A stretch of 64,000 bases of DNA, from contig NZ_PDOF01000002.1 of the NCBI RefSeq assembly GCF_003226345.1, positions 662,608 through 726,607 on the forward strand, in the 5' to 3' direction. This document shows positions 26,869 to 35,486 of the stretch, one piece after another. A program made the position numbers and the translations under genes. Below the pieces are notes generated by a model, which made no database searches, was not told the DNA's origin, and saw nothing but the letters and a program-made list of their open reading frames with translations. Position 1 is the stretch's first letter, and each line of letters starts with the position of its first letter. Source of the stretch: Alteribacter lacisalsi. GTDB taxonomy: Bacteria; Bacillota; Bacilli; Bacillales; Salisediminibacteriaceae.

Positions 26869-27942
26869 ATGGCAATCCTTTACGCAAACCTGGCAATAGT
26901 ATTCAGCTTGTCCTTTTTGTCGCGCTACAGCGCCCAGACTGGGCTTGATCAGTCACTCATACAGCCGGTGGAGATCCGGCCAAATCGGTATTTTGCATTT
27001 TTCGCTATGCTCACGCTCGTGATTGTGTCCGGACTCCGGATCAATATCGGAGACACCTACTATTACCGGCATGCCTTTGAAACAAATGTGTTCACACTCG
27101 ATTACGCTCTTTCACAAAAGGATTTCGGTTTTGCGATCCTCCAGTATGTGCTGCAGCAGATCACAACGGATGCACAGATTCTTATTTTTGTAACAGCACT
27201 CATTACCAACGTGCTGATAGTAGCTGTATTGTACAAATACTCCCGGGTCTTTGAACTTAGCCTGTACGTGTATGTCACGAGCGGGCTGTTTCTCGTCTCC
27301 ATGAACGGGATCAGGCAGTTTCTTGCCGCAGCGATTATCTTTACAGCAACGAAATACATTATGGACGGCAGCTGGAAGAAGTTTACGATCGTCGTGCTCA
27401 TCGCATCAACGTTTCACCAGAGTGCACTTATTTTAATTCCTATTTATTTTATCGTTAGGCGTCCGGCCTGGACACAGGTGACCTTCGGTATTCTGCTTGG
27501 CGGCCTCATTCTGGTCGCAGGGTATGGATATTTTTCACAGGTGCTGTTCTCCGCTCTCGGCGACAGTCAGTACGGGCATTATTCGGAGTTCTCGGAAGGC
27601 GGCGCGAGCATCCTGCGGGTACTCGTTTACGGCGCACCGCTACTGATTGCTTTCATAGGGAGAGAGCGGCTGCGGGAGCTGTTCCCGAATGGTGACTTCA
27701 TCGTCAATCTCTGTGTCTTAAATCTTCTGTTTATGATCATAGCTTCGCAGAACTGGATTTTTGCACGCTTGACCATCTACTTCGGTCTCTACCAGCTCAT
27801 TCTTGTGGCCTGGATCGTGAAGCTGTTTGCCGAAAAGGACCGGAAGCTCGTGTATTATCTGATTCTCATATTCTATTTTATTTTCTTTTATTACGAGCAC
27901 GTGCTGGCACTGAATATTGAGTATAGAAGCAACTTTTTTTAG
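26869..27942 (+). CDS. epsG: EpsG-family exopolysaccharide polymerase (Wzy-like)
   Basis: A 357-residue protein with about ten hydrophobic helices and the EpsG-family pattern: SGLRINIGDTYYYRHAF in an external loop (about 45-65), SMNGIRQFLAAAIIF, and STFHQSALILIPIYF. It is predicted to join lipid-linked repeat units outside the membrane. It is the only polymerase candidate in the locus. AAAGGA precedes ATG at 26869. Confidence 0.87.
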   Translation: MAILYANLAIVFSLSFLSRYSAQTGLDQSLIQPVEIRPNRYFAFFAMLTLVIVSGLRINIGDTYYYRHAFETNVFTLDYALSQKDFGFAILQYVLQQITTDAQILIFVTALITNVLIVAVLYKYSRVFELSLYVYVTSGLFLVSMNGIRQFLAAAIIFTATKYIMDGSWKKFTIVVLIASTFHQSALILIPIYFIVRRPAWTQVTFGILLGGLILVAGYGYFSQVLFSALGDSQYGHYSEFSEGGASILRVLVYGAPLLIAFIGRERLRELFPNGDFIVNLCVLNLLFMIIASQNWIFARLTIYFGLYQLILVAWIVKLFAEKDRKLVYYLILIFYFIFFYYEHVLALNIEYRSNFF

Positions 27943-27948
27943 AAGGTG

Positions 27949-28104
27949 ATGCATTTGGAACCAATCAGTGAAGAAATACTCAAATCCATTCTCATGAAAA
28001 CATACCGACTTGGCGAATCAGGGAAACAGATCTCAGCAGCTGAGCTGGTAAAACGAATTGAAGCCGACCTCGAAAAATGCGTAAAAACGGCTCATAAAGT
28101 TTGA
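27949..28104 (+). CDS. Small unidentified protein in the eps operon
   Basis: A 51-residue protein (49 if the TTG at 27955 is used; AGAAGGTG lies just upstream). It has no membrane segment or Cys pair, is charged and predicted helical (SEEILKSILMKTYRLGESGKQ, then ISAAELVKRIEADLEKC). It fits exactly in the 169-bp gap between the polymerase and sugar-transferase genes with 6 and 7 bp spacers, so it is cotranscribed. No known family is recognised. It could be a small regulator or assembly factor of the initiating transferase, but this is only a guess. Confidence 0.6.
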   Translation: MHLEPISEEILKSILMKTYRLGESGKQISAAELVKRIEADLEKCVKTAHKV

Positions 28105-28111
28105 TAAGGGG

Positions 28112-28735
28112 GTGACCGCCGTTAAACGAACGTTCGATTTTACTGCAGCGTCTCTGCTGCTGCTCTTTTTGGTACCGCTCATGATCGTTCTGGCGCTGCT
28201 GGTCAGGTGGAAGCTCGGCGCGCCGGTACTGTTCAGGCAGGAGCGCCCGGGACTCTATGAAAAGCCGTTTTACTTTCTGAAGTTCAGAACGATGACAGGG
28301 GAAACAGACCGGGCCGGGAACCTTCTGCCTGATGAACAGCGGCTCACTCCGTTCGGTATGTTTCTGCGCAGATACAGTCTCGATGAACTGCCTCAGCTGT
28401 TCAACGTGCTGAAGGGCGACCTTAGTCTTGTCGGCCCGCGTCCGCTCTTAATGGAATATCTGGACCTTTATACTGATGAACAGCGTGTTCGTCATGAGGT
28501 GAAGCCGGGCATTACGGGGTGGGCCCAGGTAAACGGGCGCAACGGCATCAGCTGGGAAAAGAAATTCGAGTACGATTACTGGTATGTAAAGAATCATTCG
28601 TTTCTCATTGACCTGAAAATACTGTTTATGACCGTGTATAAAGTTTTCCGGTCCGAAGGGATTTCCCAGACCGGGCACGTAACGGTCAAGCGATTTGAAG
28701 GAGCGGGAGCAAAAGTGAGGGGAGGCCCGTCATGA
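28112..28735 (+). CDS. epsL: Undecaprenyl-phosphate sugar-1-phosphate transferase (EpsL-like)
   Basis: A 207-residue initiating transferase of the bacterial sugar transferase (WcaJ/PglC) family. One N-terminal re-entrant helix (SLLLLFLVPLMIVLALLV) precedes the catalytic part: FLKFRTMTGETDRAGNLLPDE, RYSLDELPQLFNVLKGDLSLVGPRP and GITGWAQVNGRNGISWEKKFEYD (split here), all diagnostic. It transfers a phospho-sugar, probably bacillosamine-type, to undecaprenyl phosphate. The GTG start sits immediately against GGGGG, so initiation may be inefficient or at another codon. Confidence 0.92.
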   Translation: MTAVKRTFDFTAASLLLLFLVPLMIVLALLVRWKLGAPVLFRQERPGLYEKPFYFLKFRTMTGETDRAGNLLPDEQRLTPFGMFLRRYSLDELPQLFNVLKGDLSLVGPRPLLMEYLDLYTDEQRVRHEVKPGITGWAQVNGRNGISWEKKFEYDYWYVKNHSFLIDLKILFMTVYKVFRSEGISQTGHVTVKRFEGAGAKVRGGPS

Positions 28736-29391
28736 AAATTGTACTGGTCGGACAGGGCGGCCACAGCAAAGTGATCACGGACATGATTGAACAAACCGGG
28801 GACGGGGAGGTCGTCGGTTATTTTGATGATTTGTATCAGGAAGTCCTCGTCGTGGACGGAATGGTCAGAGGACCTGTTCAGGCGGCGAAAAGAGTGGTCG
28901 AGGAAAACCCGGAACTGAAGCTTGTGATCGCAATCGGAAATAATCGCGTAAGAAAAGAAATCGTGTCCATGCTTGGACTGCCGGCTGATCAGTACGCAAC
29001 GATCGTTCATCCCTCGGCGGTTATCAGCTCACACGCCACAATTGGCAGTGGAACGGTCGTCATGCCGCTGGCAGTCGTGCAGGCAGATGCCGCAGTTGGC
29101 GATCATGTGATTCTTAACACCGGTGCCATCGTGGAGCATGACAACATCATTGCCGATTACGTCCATCTCTGCCCGAGAGCAGCACTTGCGGGTACCGTCC
29201 GGGTGGAAGAAGGAACCCAGGTAGGAACCGGCGCTGCCATCATTCCGGGGATCACGGTTGGAAGCTGGACGAAAGTCGGGGCAGGCGCGACGGTCATCCG
29301 TGACGTACCTGCCGGCTGCACCGCAGTGGGGATACCGGCACGCCATACACAGAAAGAGGGTGAAAACGAAGGTGTTAAAAACTACCTCTAA
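28732..29391 (+). CDS. epsM: Sugar O/N-acetyltransferase, NeuD/PglD type (EpsM-like)
   Basis: A 219-residue protein: an N-terminal Rossmann-like domain (KIVLVGQGGHSKVITDMI) and a C-terminal left-handed beta-helix of hexapeptide repeats (IGSGTVVMP, VRVEEGTQVGTGAAIIPG). The putative catalytic His is in NTGAIVEHDNIIADYVHL. It is predicted to acetylate the 4-amino group of the UDP-sugar made by the EpsC and EpsN homologues. It overlaps both neighbours, indicating tight coupling. Confidence 0.9.
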   Translation: MKIVLVGQGGHSKVITDMIEQTGDGEVVGYFDDLYQEVLVVDGMVRGPVQAAKRVVEENPELKLVIAIGNNRVRKEIVSMLGLPADQYATIVHPSAVISSHATIGSGTVVMPLAVVQADAAVGDHVILNTGAIVEHDNIIADYVHLCPRAALAGTVRVEEGTQVGTGAAIIPGITVGSWTKVGAGATVIRDVPAGCTAVGIPARHTQKEGENEGVKNYL

Positions 29392-30559
29392 ACCGAGAAT
29401 TCATCTGGCTTCTCCGCACATGAGCGGGGAAGAGCAGCGCTATATTGATGAAGCATTCGAGTCGAACTGGATTGCGCCAGTCGGACCGCATATTAACGCC
29501 TTCGAAAAAGAAATTGCCGAGTATACCGGGGTGAAAGGGGCACTGGCAGTCAGTTCAGGCACAGCAGCGATTCACCTGGCGCTCATCCTCCTCGATGTGA
29601 AACAGGGGGATACAGTGTTTTGTTCGTCACTCACTTTTGTGGCGAGCGCCAACCCGATTATCTACCAGGGAGCCGAACCGGTTTTCATTGATTCAGAGCC
29701 GGAAACGTGGAACATGTCACCGGAAGCACTGAAACATGCGCTGGAGGAGGCATACGAACAACATCGTCTCCCAAAAGCCGTGATCGTGGTGAACCTGTAC
29801 GGTCAGAGCGCGAAAATGGAGGAAATCTCGGCTCTCTGCGGAGAGTTTGACGTGCCGGTCATTGAAGACGCAGCCGAATCACTCGGTTCGGCGTATGGAA
29901 ACCGGAAAAGCGGCAGCTTCGGCAAATTCGGGATCTTCTCATTTAACGGCAACAAAATTATCACCACATCAGGCGGTGGGATGCTCGTTTCCGATGATAC
30001 CGATGCTCTCGAACGCGCAGGCTTCCTTGCCACACAGGCACGGGATAAGGCCCTTCACTACCAGCACAGTCAGACGGGGTATAACTACCGGATGAGTAAC
30101 ATTCTCGCTGGTGTGGGCAGAGCCCAGCTGCACATTCTTGAGAAACGGGTCACGCAGAAGCGTCTCGTGTTTGAGCGGTACTTTATGGAACTGGCCCACA
30201 TCCCGGGTGTACAGTTTATGCCTGAAATGAACGGCACGATGTCCAACCGCTGGCTCACCGCCCTGACGCTCGATCCGGCTGTCAGTGAGGTCACTCCATA
30301 TGACATTCTTGGCGCACTGGCCGAGGAGAATATCGAAGCCAGGCCCGTCTGGAAGCCGCTTCATCTGCAGCCTCTGTTTGACCGGTGCCGGTTCTACGCC
30401 CATGGAGAACAGAGCGTATCAGAGAGGCTGTTTGAATCCGGCATCTGCCTGCCGTCCGGAACAAATATGGAAGTGATAGATCAGGAACGAGTGATCGACT
30501 GTATCAGAAATGTATTCGATCAGGCCGGCCTGCGGGGAACGCGATATGAAACAACGTAA
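29372..30559 (+). CDS. epsN: PLP aminotransferase DegT/DnrJ/EryC1 type (EpsN-like)
   Basis: A 395-residue sugar aminotransferase. PLP contacts are visible: SSGTAAIHLAL, IEDAAESLGSAYGN, and the cofactor lysine in SFNGNKIITTSGGGML. It converts the UDP-4-keto sugar to the 4-amino sugar with glutamate, between EpsC and EpsM in a bacillosamine-type pathway. The GTG at 29372 gives the usual length (EpsN about 390); AGAGGG is about 10 nt upstream. It overlaps epsM by 20 bp and the following gene by 14 bp. Confidence 0.92.
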   Translation: MLKTTSKPRIHLASPHMSGEEQRYIDEAFESNWIAPVGPHINAFEKEIAEYTGVKGALAVSSGTAAIHLALILLDVKQGDTVFCSSLTFVASANPIIYQGAEPVFIDSEPETWNMSPEALKHALEEAYEQHRLPKAVIVVNLYGQSAKMEEISALCGEFDVPVIEDAAESLGSAYGNRKSGSFGKFGIFSFNGNKIITTSGGGMLVSDDTDALERAGFLATQARDKALHYQHSQTGYNYRMSNILAGVGRAQLHILEKRVTQKRLVFERYFMELAHIPGVQFMPEMNGTMSNRWLTALTLDPAVSEVTPYDILGALAEENIEARPVWKPLHLQPLFDRCRFYAHGEQSVSERLFESGICLPSGTNMEVIDQERVIDCIRNVFDQAGLRGTRYETT

Positions 30560-31673
30560 ACCGCTGCGCATCCTGCACGTAGTCGGAGCGATGAACCGCG
30601 CCGGCACGGAAACGATGCTCATGAACGTGTTCCGTCAGATTGACAGAAGCCGGATGATGTTTGATTTCGTTTCCTACAGCAATGAGGAAGCCGACTATGA
30701 TAAAGAGATCGAAGCCCTCGGCGGCAGAGTGATCAGACTTTCAAAAACATACGGCATCATGGACCTGGTCCATACGATGAAAACATACGGTCCCTACGAT
30801 GTGGTGCACGCACATACTCTTTTTCACTGCGGAATTGCCAATGCCGCCGCCAAAATCGCCGGGGTAAACATACGAATTGCCCATGCCCATACGACAGACG
30901 ATGACCGCCAGACCGTCATCCGCAAATTGTACACCGGAAGTATGAAACGACTCATCCGGGCGACTTCCACAGATTTTATGGCCTGCAGCAGTCACGCTGG
31001 AGGATTTTTGTTTGGAAAAAGAGTCATCTCCGGCCACAGATACCGCTACCTGCCGAACGCGATTCCGTATGAGCAGTACACACATGTGAACGAAGAAGCC
31101 GTGAAGCAGGTGAAGCGGGAATTCGGTCTGGAAAAACGCTTCGTTGTCGGTCACGTGGGGCGCATGATCGAGCCGAAAAACCACCGCTTCCTGCTGAAGG
31201 TATTTAAAGAGCTGCGGAAAAAAGAGCCGGGAGCTGTCCTGCTTCTGGTCGGAGACGGCGATTTGAGACGCGAACTTGAACGGGAGGTCCGGGAGGAGAA
31301 CCTGACCGGTCACGTCCGGTTTACAGGGCTCCGCAACGATATTCCGGTGCTGCTTCATGCGATGGACGTGTTTGTGTTTCCTTCCATCTATGAGGGACTC
31401 GGACTCGTACTTCTGGAAGCCCAGGCAAGCGGCTTGCCCTGCATCGTGTCGGAAGCGATTCAGCCGGAAGCGGATTTGAATCTCGGCCTGATGTCCCGCC
31501 GATCCCTGCACGAAGCCCCGGCAAAGTGGGCAGAGAAAATCACTACATGTATAGGGAAAAAGAAGCCCGATCCAGATGAGATCGGGGAAGCGTTTCTGCA
31601 TAACGACTATTCCGTTGATCAGGGAATTGCCGCCCTGTCTGAAATTTACGAGCAGTCATGGAGGTGCCCATGA
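30546..31673 (+). CDS. Family 4 glycosyltransferase (second EpsF-like)
   Basis: A 375-residue GT4 paralogue of the protein encoded at 24822: ILHVVGAMNRAGTETMLMNVFRQ at the start, HAHTLFHCGIANAAAKIAGV, then GHVGRMIEPKNHRFLLKVF and the E-x7-E segment SIYEGLGLVLLEAQASGLP. The start is placed at 30546, where GCGGGGAACG gives reasonable spacing. The shared N-terminal GGAET/AGTET pattern suggests similar acceptors. Confidence 0.88.
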   Translation: MKQRKPLRILHVVGAMNRAGTETMLMNVFRQIDRSRMMFDFVSYSNEEADYDKEIEALGGRVIRLSKTYGIMDLVHTMKTYGPYDVVHAHTLFHCGIANAAAKIAGVNIRIAHAHTTDDDRQTVIRKLYTGSMKRLIRATSTDFMACSSHAGGFLFGKRVISGHRYRYLPNAIPYEQYTHVNEEAVKQVKREFGLEKRFVVGHVGRMIEPKNHRFLLKVFKELRKKEPGAVLLLVGDGDLRRELEREVREENLTGHVRFTGLRNDIPVLLHAMDVFVFPSIYEGLGLVLLEAQASGLPCIVSEAIQPEADLNLGLMSRRSLHEAPAKWAEKITTCIGKKKPDPDEIGEAFLHNDYSVDQGIAALSEIYEQSWRCP

Positions 31674-32851
31674 AAAAGAACGTACTGATAGCTTCATTTG
31701 ATTTAGAAGTCGGCGGCGTGGAACGAAGCCTCATCAGCATGCTGAGAAACTATGACTACGACCAGTATGAGGTGGACCTGAAACTTTTCAGCCATACAGG
31801 GGACTTTATGGATCTCCTTCCACCGGGGCCGGGACTGCTGACAGAGTGCCCGAAATATAAAACGTTCCGCCTCTCGATTGCCGAGACAGTGAAACGGGGC
31901 TCGTTCGCGCTCGCGGCTGCTCGTCTCCGCGCTAGGTACAAAGCTGCCCGGTCAGGAGCGGAGGAAACCGGATACCGCCAGATGCAGTACATGTGGCAGT
32001 ATGCCCTGCCTCACCTGCCAGAAGCGCGTAAACCTTACGATATCGCCATCAGCTATCTGTGGCCCCACGATTTTGTAGCTTACAAGGTCACGGCGAAAAC
32101 GAAGATCGCCTGGATCCACACCGACTATTCAACGGTCGATACAGACGTTGAACGGGATCTGAAAACGTGGAGTGCGTTCGATGCGATCATAGCGGTGTCG
32201 GACCAGTGCAGGAAAGCGTTTCTGAAGAAATATCCGATCCTGAAAAAGAAAGTTCACGTGGTCGAAAACATTACATCGCCTGACATGGTGAGAACGCTCG
32301 CCAGTGAAGAGGAACCGGAACCTCTTAATCGGGATCACCGATTCAAGTTTGTCACCGTCGGGCGTCTGTCCCACGCAAAGGGGATCGATCAGGCGGTGGA
32401 AGCACTCAAACTTCTAGTAGATAAAGGTTACTCAGATGCTGCCTGGTATGTGGTCGGCTACGGCGGTGACGAAGCGGCCATCAGAGAAGCGGTCGCCTCT
32501 TACGGACTGGAGGATCACTTCTTTCTGTTAGGCAAAAAAACGAATCCGTACCCGTACATGAAAGCCGCGGACGTTTACGTGCAGCCGTCCCGGTACGAAG
32601 GAAAGGCCGTCACCGTCGGGGAAGCGCAGATACTGGGAAAACCGGTTTTGATCACGAACTATCCGACAGCCAGGAGCCAGGTGAAAGACGGCGTGGACGG
32701 GCTCATCTGCAGCCAGGGACCGAAGGGAATTGCCGATGGACTAGAAGTGATGCTCACAAACGAGCGGCTCCGGCAGAAGCTCTCGGCCAACTGCCTCGAG
32801 ACCGATTACCGCAACCACGACGAACTGCTCAAGCTCTATACACTGCCGTAA
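31670..32851 (+). CDS. Family 4 glycosyltransferase, NPYPY subgroup
   Basis: A 393-residue GT4 enzyme. NVLIASFDLEVGGVERSLISML opens the acceptor domain; FVTVGRLSHAKGIDQAVEAL opens the donor domain. LLGKKTNPYPYMKAADVYVQPSRYEG is a distinctive segment shared with the proteins at 36653 and 37860, so these three form a paralogous set resembling capsular/teichoic GTs. GGAGG precedes ATG 31670, which overlaps the upstream stop. Confidence 0.87.
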   Translation: MKKNVLIASFDLEVGGVERSLISMLRNYDYDQYEVDLKLFSHTGDFMDLLPPGPGLLTECPKYKTFRLSIAETVKRGSFALAAARLRARYKAARSGAEETGYRQMQYMWQYALPHLPEARKPYDIAISYLWPHDFVAYKVTAKTKIAWIHTDYSTVDTDVERDLKTWSAFDAIIAVSDQCRKAFLKKYPILKKKVHVVENITSPDMVRTLASEEEPEPLNRDHRFKFVTVGRLSHAKGIDQAVEALKLLVDKGYSDAAWYVVGYGGDEAAIREAVASYGLEDHFFLLGKKTNPYPYMKAADVYVQPSRYEGKAVTVGEAQILGKPVLITNYPTARSQVKDGVDGLICSQGPKGIADGLEVMLTNERLRQKLSANCLETDYRNHDELLKLYTLP

Positions 32852-32862
32852 GGAGGACTGTG

Positions 32863-33876
32863 ATGTGTGACAAAGTAAGTATTGTAATTCCGGTTTACAA
32901 AGTCGAGAACTACCTCGACCGCTGTGTGAACAGCGTGACCGGTCAAACCTATGAAAATCTCGAAATTATTCTCGTAAATGACGGTTCTCCTGACCGGTGC
33001 GGTGCGATGATCGATGGGTACGCGAAAACAGACCATCGAATCAACGCCCTTCATAAAGAGAACGGGGGCTTGTCGGATGCGAGAAACTTTGGAATGGAGC
33101 ATGTCTCCGGCACCTACACCATGTTTCTCGACAGTGACGACTGGCTCGACAGTCGGGCGGTGGAAAACATGCTCGAAGCCCTGAAAACGAACAATGCCGA
33201 CGTGGTACAGTCGGCTTTTTATTATGCTCACGCCAGCTACTCCCTGTTTGATAACCGGGTCTACCGTAAGGACGGCAGTCAGGATGTGCTGGAAAACGAG
33301 GAACTCATGTACGAGCTTGTGGTAAACGAGAAGGTAAAGAACTTTGCCTGGGGCAAGCTCTACAGAACAGACCTTATCAGACCTCTCCCCTTTAAAAAGG
33401 GCGTCCTTTTCGAGGACGTATTCTGGGCTCATCACGTGATGAAGCAGGTAAAGCGGTTCGTGCTCCTTCACGATCCGCTCGTTTACTATCTGCAGCGGGA
33501 GGACAGTATCGTCGCTTCCTATAACACGAGAAACCTTGATATTCTCGAGGGCCTGAAAGAACGGCACCGCTTCCTGATACAGCACTATCCGCATTTTCTT
33601 TCCGAGTCCTACCGAATGCTGTTTCAGACGAGCCTGATCCATTTCAATCTTCTGTTTCGAAAACGGACCGGAGAACAGGAACGAAAACAAATCCGCGCCT
33701 ACATCCGGGAAAATCAGGAGCAAATAAGGGAAGCTGTCAGCGAAGACCGGGAATTAACCACGCAGCTGACCCTGTTTCTCGTTCATCCGTACGCGAACAT
33801 CGGCTTTCTTGCCGGGAGAAAGATGATCCGGAAGCTCGTTCCGGACAAAGAAGCACCACTGGAAAAAGTGAAATGA
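32863..33876 (+). CDS. Family 2 glycosyltransferase (EpsJ/EpsH-like)
   Basis: A 337-residue GT-A enzyme: SIVIPVYKVENYLDRCVNSV, LVNDGSPDRC and the metal-binding FLDSDDW (about residue 87-93), with a C-terminal helical extension. AAGGAGG precedes the ATG at 32863 (a GTG one codon earlier is possible). It adds one residue to the repeat unit. A decayed relative of the same type lies at 39066. Confidence 0.9.
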   Translation: MCDKVSIVIPVYKVENYLDRCVNSVTGQTYENLEIILVNDGSPDRCGAMIDGYAKTDHRINALHKENGGLSDARNFGMEHVSGTYTMFLDSDDWLDSRAVENMLEALKTNNADVVQSAFYYAHASYSLFDNRVYRKDGSQDVLENEELMYELVVNEKVKNFAWGKLYRTDLIRPLPFKKGVLFEDVFWAHHVMKQVKRFVLLHDPLVYYLQREDSIVASYNTRNLDILEGLKERHRFLIQHYPHFLSESYRMLFQTSLIHFNLLFRKRTGEQERKQIRAYIRENQEQIREAVSEDRELTTQLTLFLVHPYANIGFLAGRKMIRKLVPDKEAPLEKVK

Positions 33877-33891
33877 TAAGGAGGGCGGTTT

Positions 33892-35067
33892 TTGGTGGGG
33901 ATTAGAGAAAAAATCAGGAAAAAAGCAGCGCTCTTTATGATTTCCGTTTTCAACCGGATGCCTATCAAAAAGAACAAAGTCTTTTTCACAAGCTATTACG
34001 GCAGTCAGTACGGCTGCAACCCGAAGTACGTAACGGAACACATTCTGAAAAATTATCCGGCAGGCACGTTCGATCTGGTTTGGGCATTCAACCGTCCCGA
34101 GGAAAAAGGACCGAAGGAAGTCGTCAGGAAAGTAAAAGTCATGTCACTCCGTTACTTTTACGAACTTTGTACATCAAAAATTGTGCTCACAAACTTCAGA
34201 ACCACAGACCTGTTCGTGAAAAGAAAAGACCAGTACTACATTCAGACGTGGCACAGCTCGCTTCGCTTGAAGCAAATCGAGAAGGATGCCGAGGAATCGC
34301 TACCCGAGCACTATGTGGAGATGGCAAAGAAGGATTCAGAGAAAATTGATCTTCTGTTAAGTGGCTGCCGCTACAGCACATCGATCTTTGACCGGTCGTT
34401 CTGGTTTGAGGGATTTCTGTTCGAACACGGCACCCCGCGAAACGACCTGCTCATCAAAGGCGATCACAAAGTGAAGGATCGCATATATCGGAATTTTCAT
34501 CTGCCAAAAGACGAAAAAATCATCCTCTACGCACCTACATTCAGAAAGGACAACCGTCTGGATGTGTACGATGTGGACTATGAAAACGTGCTTGAACGGC
34601 TGAAAATGCGCTTCGGAGGGGAATGGACATTTCTTGTAAAACTCCACCCTCATCTGTCCGGGAAATCAGATCAGCTGGTGTACGGCGAGCGGGTGAAAGA
34701 TGCAACTGACTTTGACGACATCCAGGAGCTGCTCAGTGTGAGCGATGCGCTGATCACGGATTACTCGTCCCTCATGTTCGACTTTGCGATCACAGGCAGA
34801 CCATGTTTTCTCTACACGCCGGATCTTCACGACTACGTGAAAAACGACCGGCGTTTTTATTTTGAAATCAACGAGCTTCCATTTATTAAAACAGAAACCG
34901 CAGCGCAGCTGGTCGAGGCGGTAGAGAAGTTTGATTATCAGGACTACGAGCGGAAAGTGTCGGCTTTTCACAAAGAAGTCGGCACCTTTGAAAGAGGAGA
35001 GGCCAGTGAGAAACTGACTGAACATATGCAGGCAGTAATCGAAAACAGGGAGGTACTACCATCGTGA
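33892..35067 (+). CDS. CDP-glycerol:glycerophosphotransferase family protein
   Basis: A 391-residue protein of the TagB/TagF family. Signs are NKVFFTSYYGSQYGCNPKYV near the N-terminus, YYIQTWHSSLRLKQIEKD and GTPRNDLLI, with KLHPH and ITDYSSLMFDFA in the C-terminal GT-B domain; these His and Asp/Ser segments bind the CDP-glycerol phosphates. It transfers glycerol-3-phosphate, so the exopolysaccharide probably carries phosphoglycerol. The TTG (33892) or GTG (33895) start follows AGGAGGG. It overlaps the CDP-glycerol synthase gene by 4 bp. Confidence 0.9.
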   Translation: MVGIREKIRKKAALFMISVFNRMPIKKNKVFFTSYYGSQYGCNPKYVTEHILKNYPAGTFDLVWAFNRPEEKGPKEVVRKVKVMSLRYFYELCTSKIVLTNFRTTDLFVKRKDQYYIQTWHSSLRLKQIEKDAEESLPEHYVEMAKKDSEKIDLLLSGCRYSTSIFDRSFWFEGFLFEHGTPRNDLLIKGDHKVKDRIYRNFHLPKDEKIILYAPTFRKDNRLDVYDVDYENVLERLKMRFGGEWTFLVKLHPHLSGKSDQLVYGERVKDATDFDDIQELLSVSDALITDYSSLMFDFAITGRPCFLYTPDLHDYVKNDRRFYFEINELPFIKTETAAQLVEAVEKFDYQDYERKVSAFHKEVGTFERGEASEKLTEHMQAVIENREVLPS

Positions 35068-35480
35068 AAAAATACAAACTCGGCTACACAACAGGCGTGT
35101 TCGATCTATTCCATGTGGGACATCTGAACATTCTCAGAAAAGCAAAAGAACAGTGCGAGACACTCATTGTCGGGGTCAGCACAGACGAACTCGTAGAGGC
35201 ATACAAGAACAAAACACCGGTCATTCCCCACGACGAGCGGGCCGAAATCGTCCGTGAAATCAAATACGTGGATATCGTCGTCCCGCAAACTGACCGCAAC
35301 AAATTCGGAGCCTGGGAAGTCCTGAAGTTCGACGCCATGTTCGTCGGCGACGACTGGAAAGGCAGCCCGCTCTTCAGCGAACTGGAAAACAGATTCAATG
35401 AAGTCGGCGTTGATCTCGTTTACCTGCCTTACACGCGTGGGGTGTCATCAACGATGGTGAAAGAGAAAATGAAGGTGTAA
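35064..35480 (+). CDS. Glycerol-3-phosphate cytidylyltransferase (TagD-like)
   Basis: A 138-residue nucleotidyltransferase with the HxGH motif HVGH (residues 17-20) in GVFDLFHVGHLNILRKAKE and the closing TRGVSSTMVKEKM in place of the usual RTxGISTT. It makes CDP-glycerol from CTP and sn-glycerol-3-phosphate for the adjacent transferase. The GTG start overlaps the previous gene by 4 bp. It is the last gene before the base composition drops sharply. Confidence 0.92.
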   Translation: MKKYKLGYTTGVFDLFHVGHLNILRKAKEQCETLIVGVSTDELVEAYKNKTPVIPHDERAEIVREIKYVDIVVPQTDRNKFGAWEVLKFDAMFVGDDWKGSPLFSELENRFNEVGVDLVYLPYTRGVSSTMVKEKMKV

Positions 35481-35486
35481 ACATAT

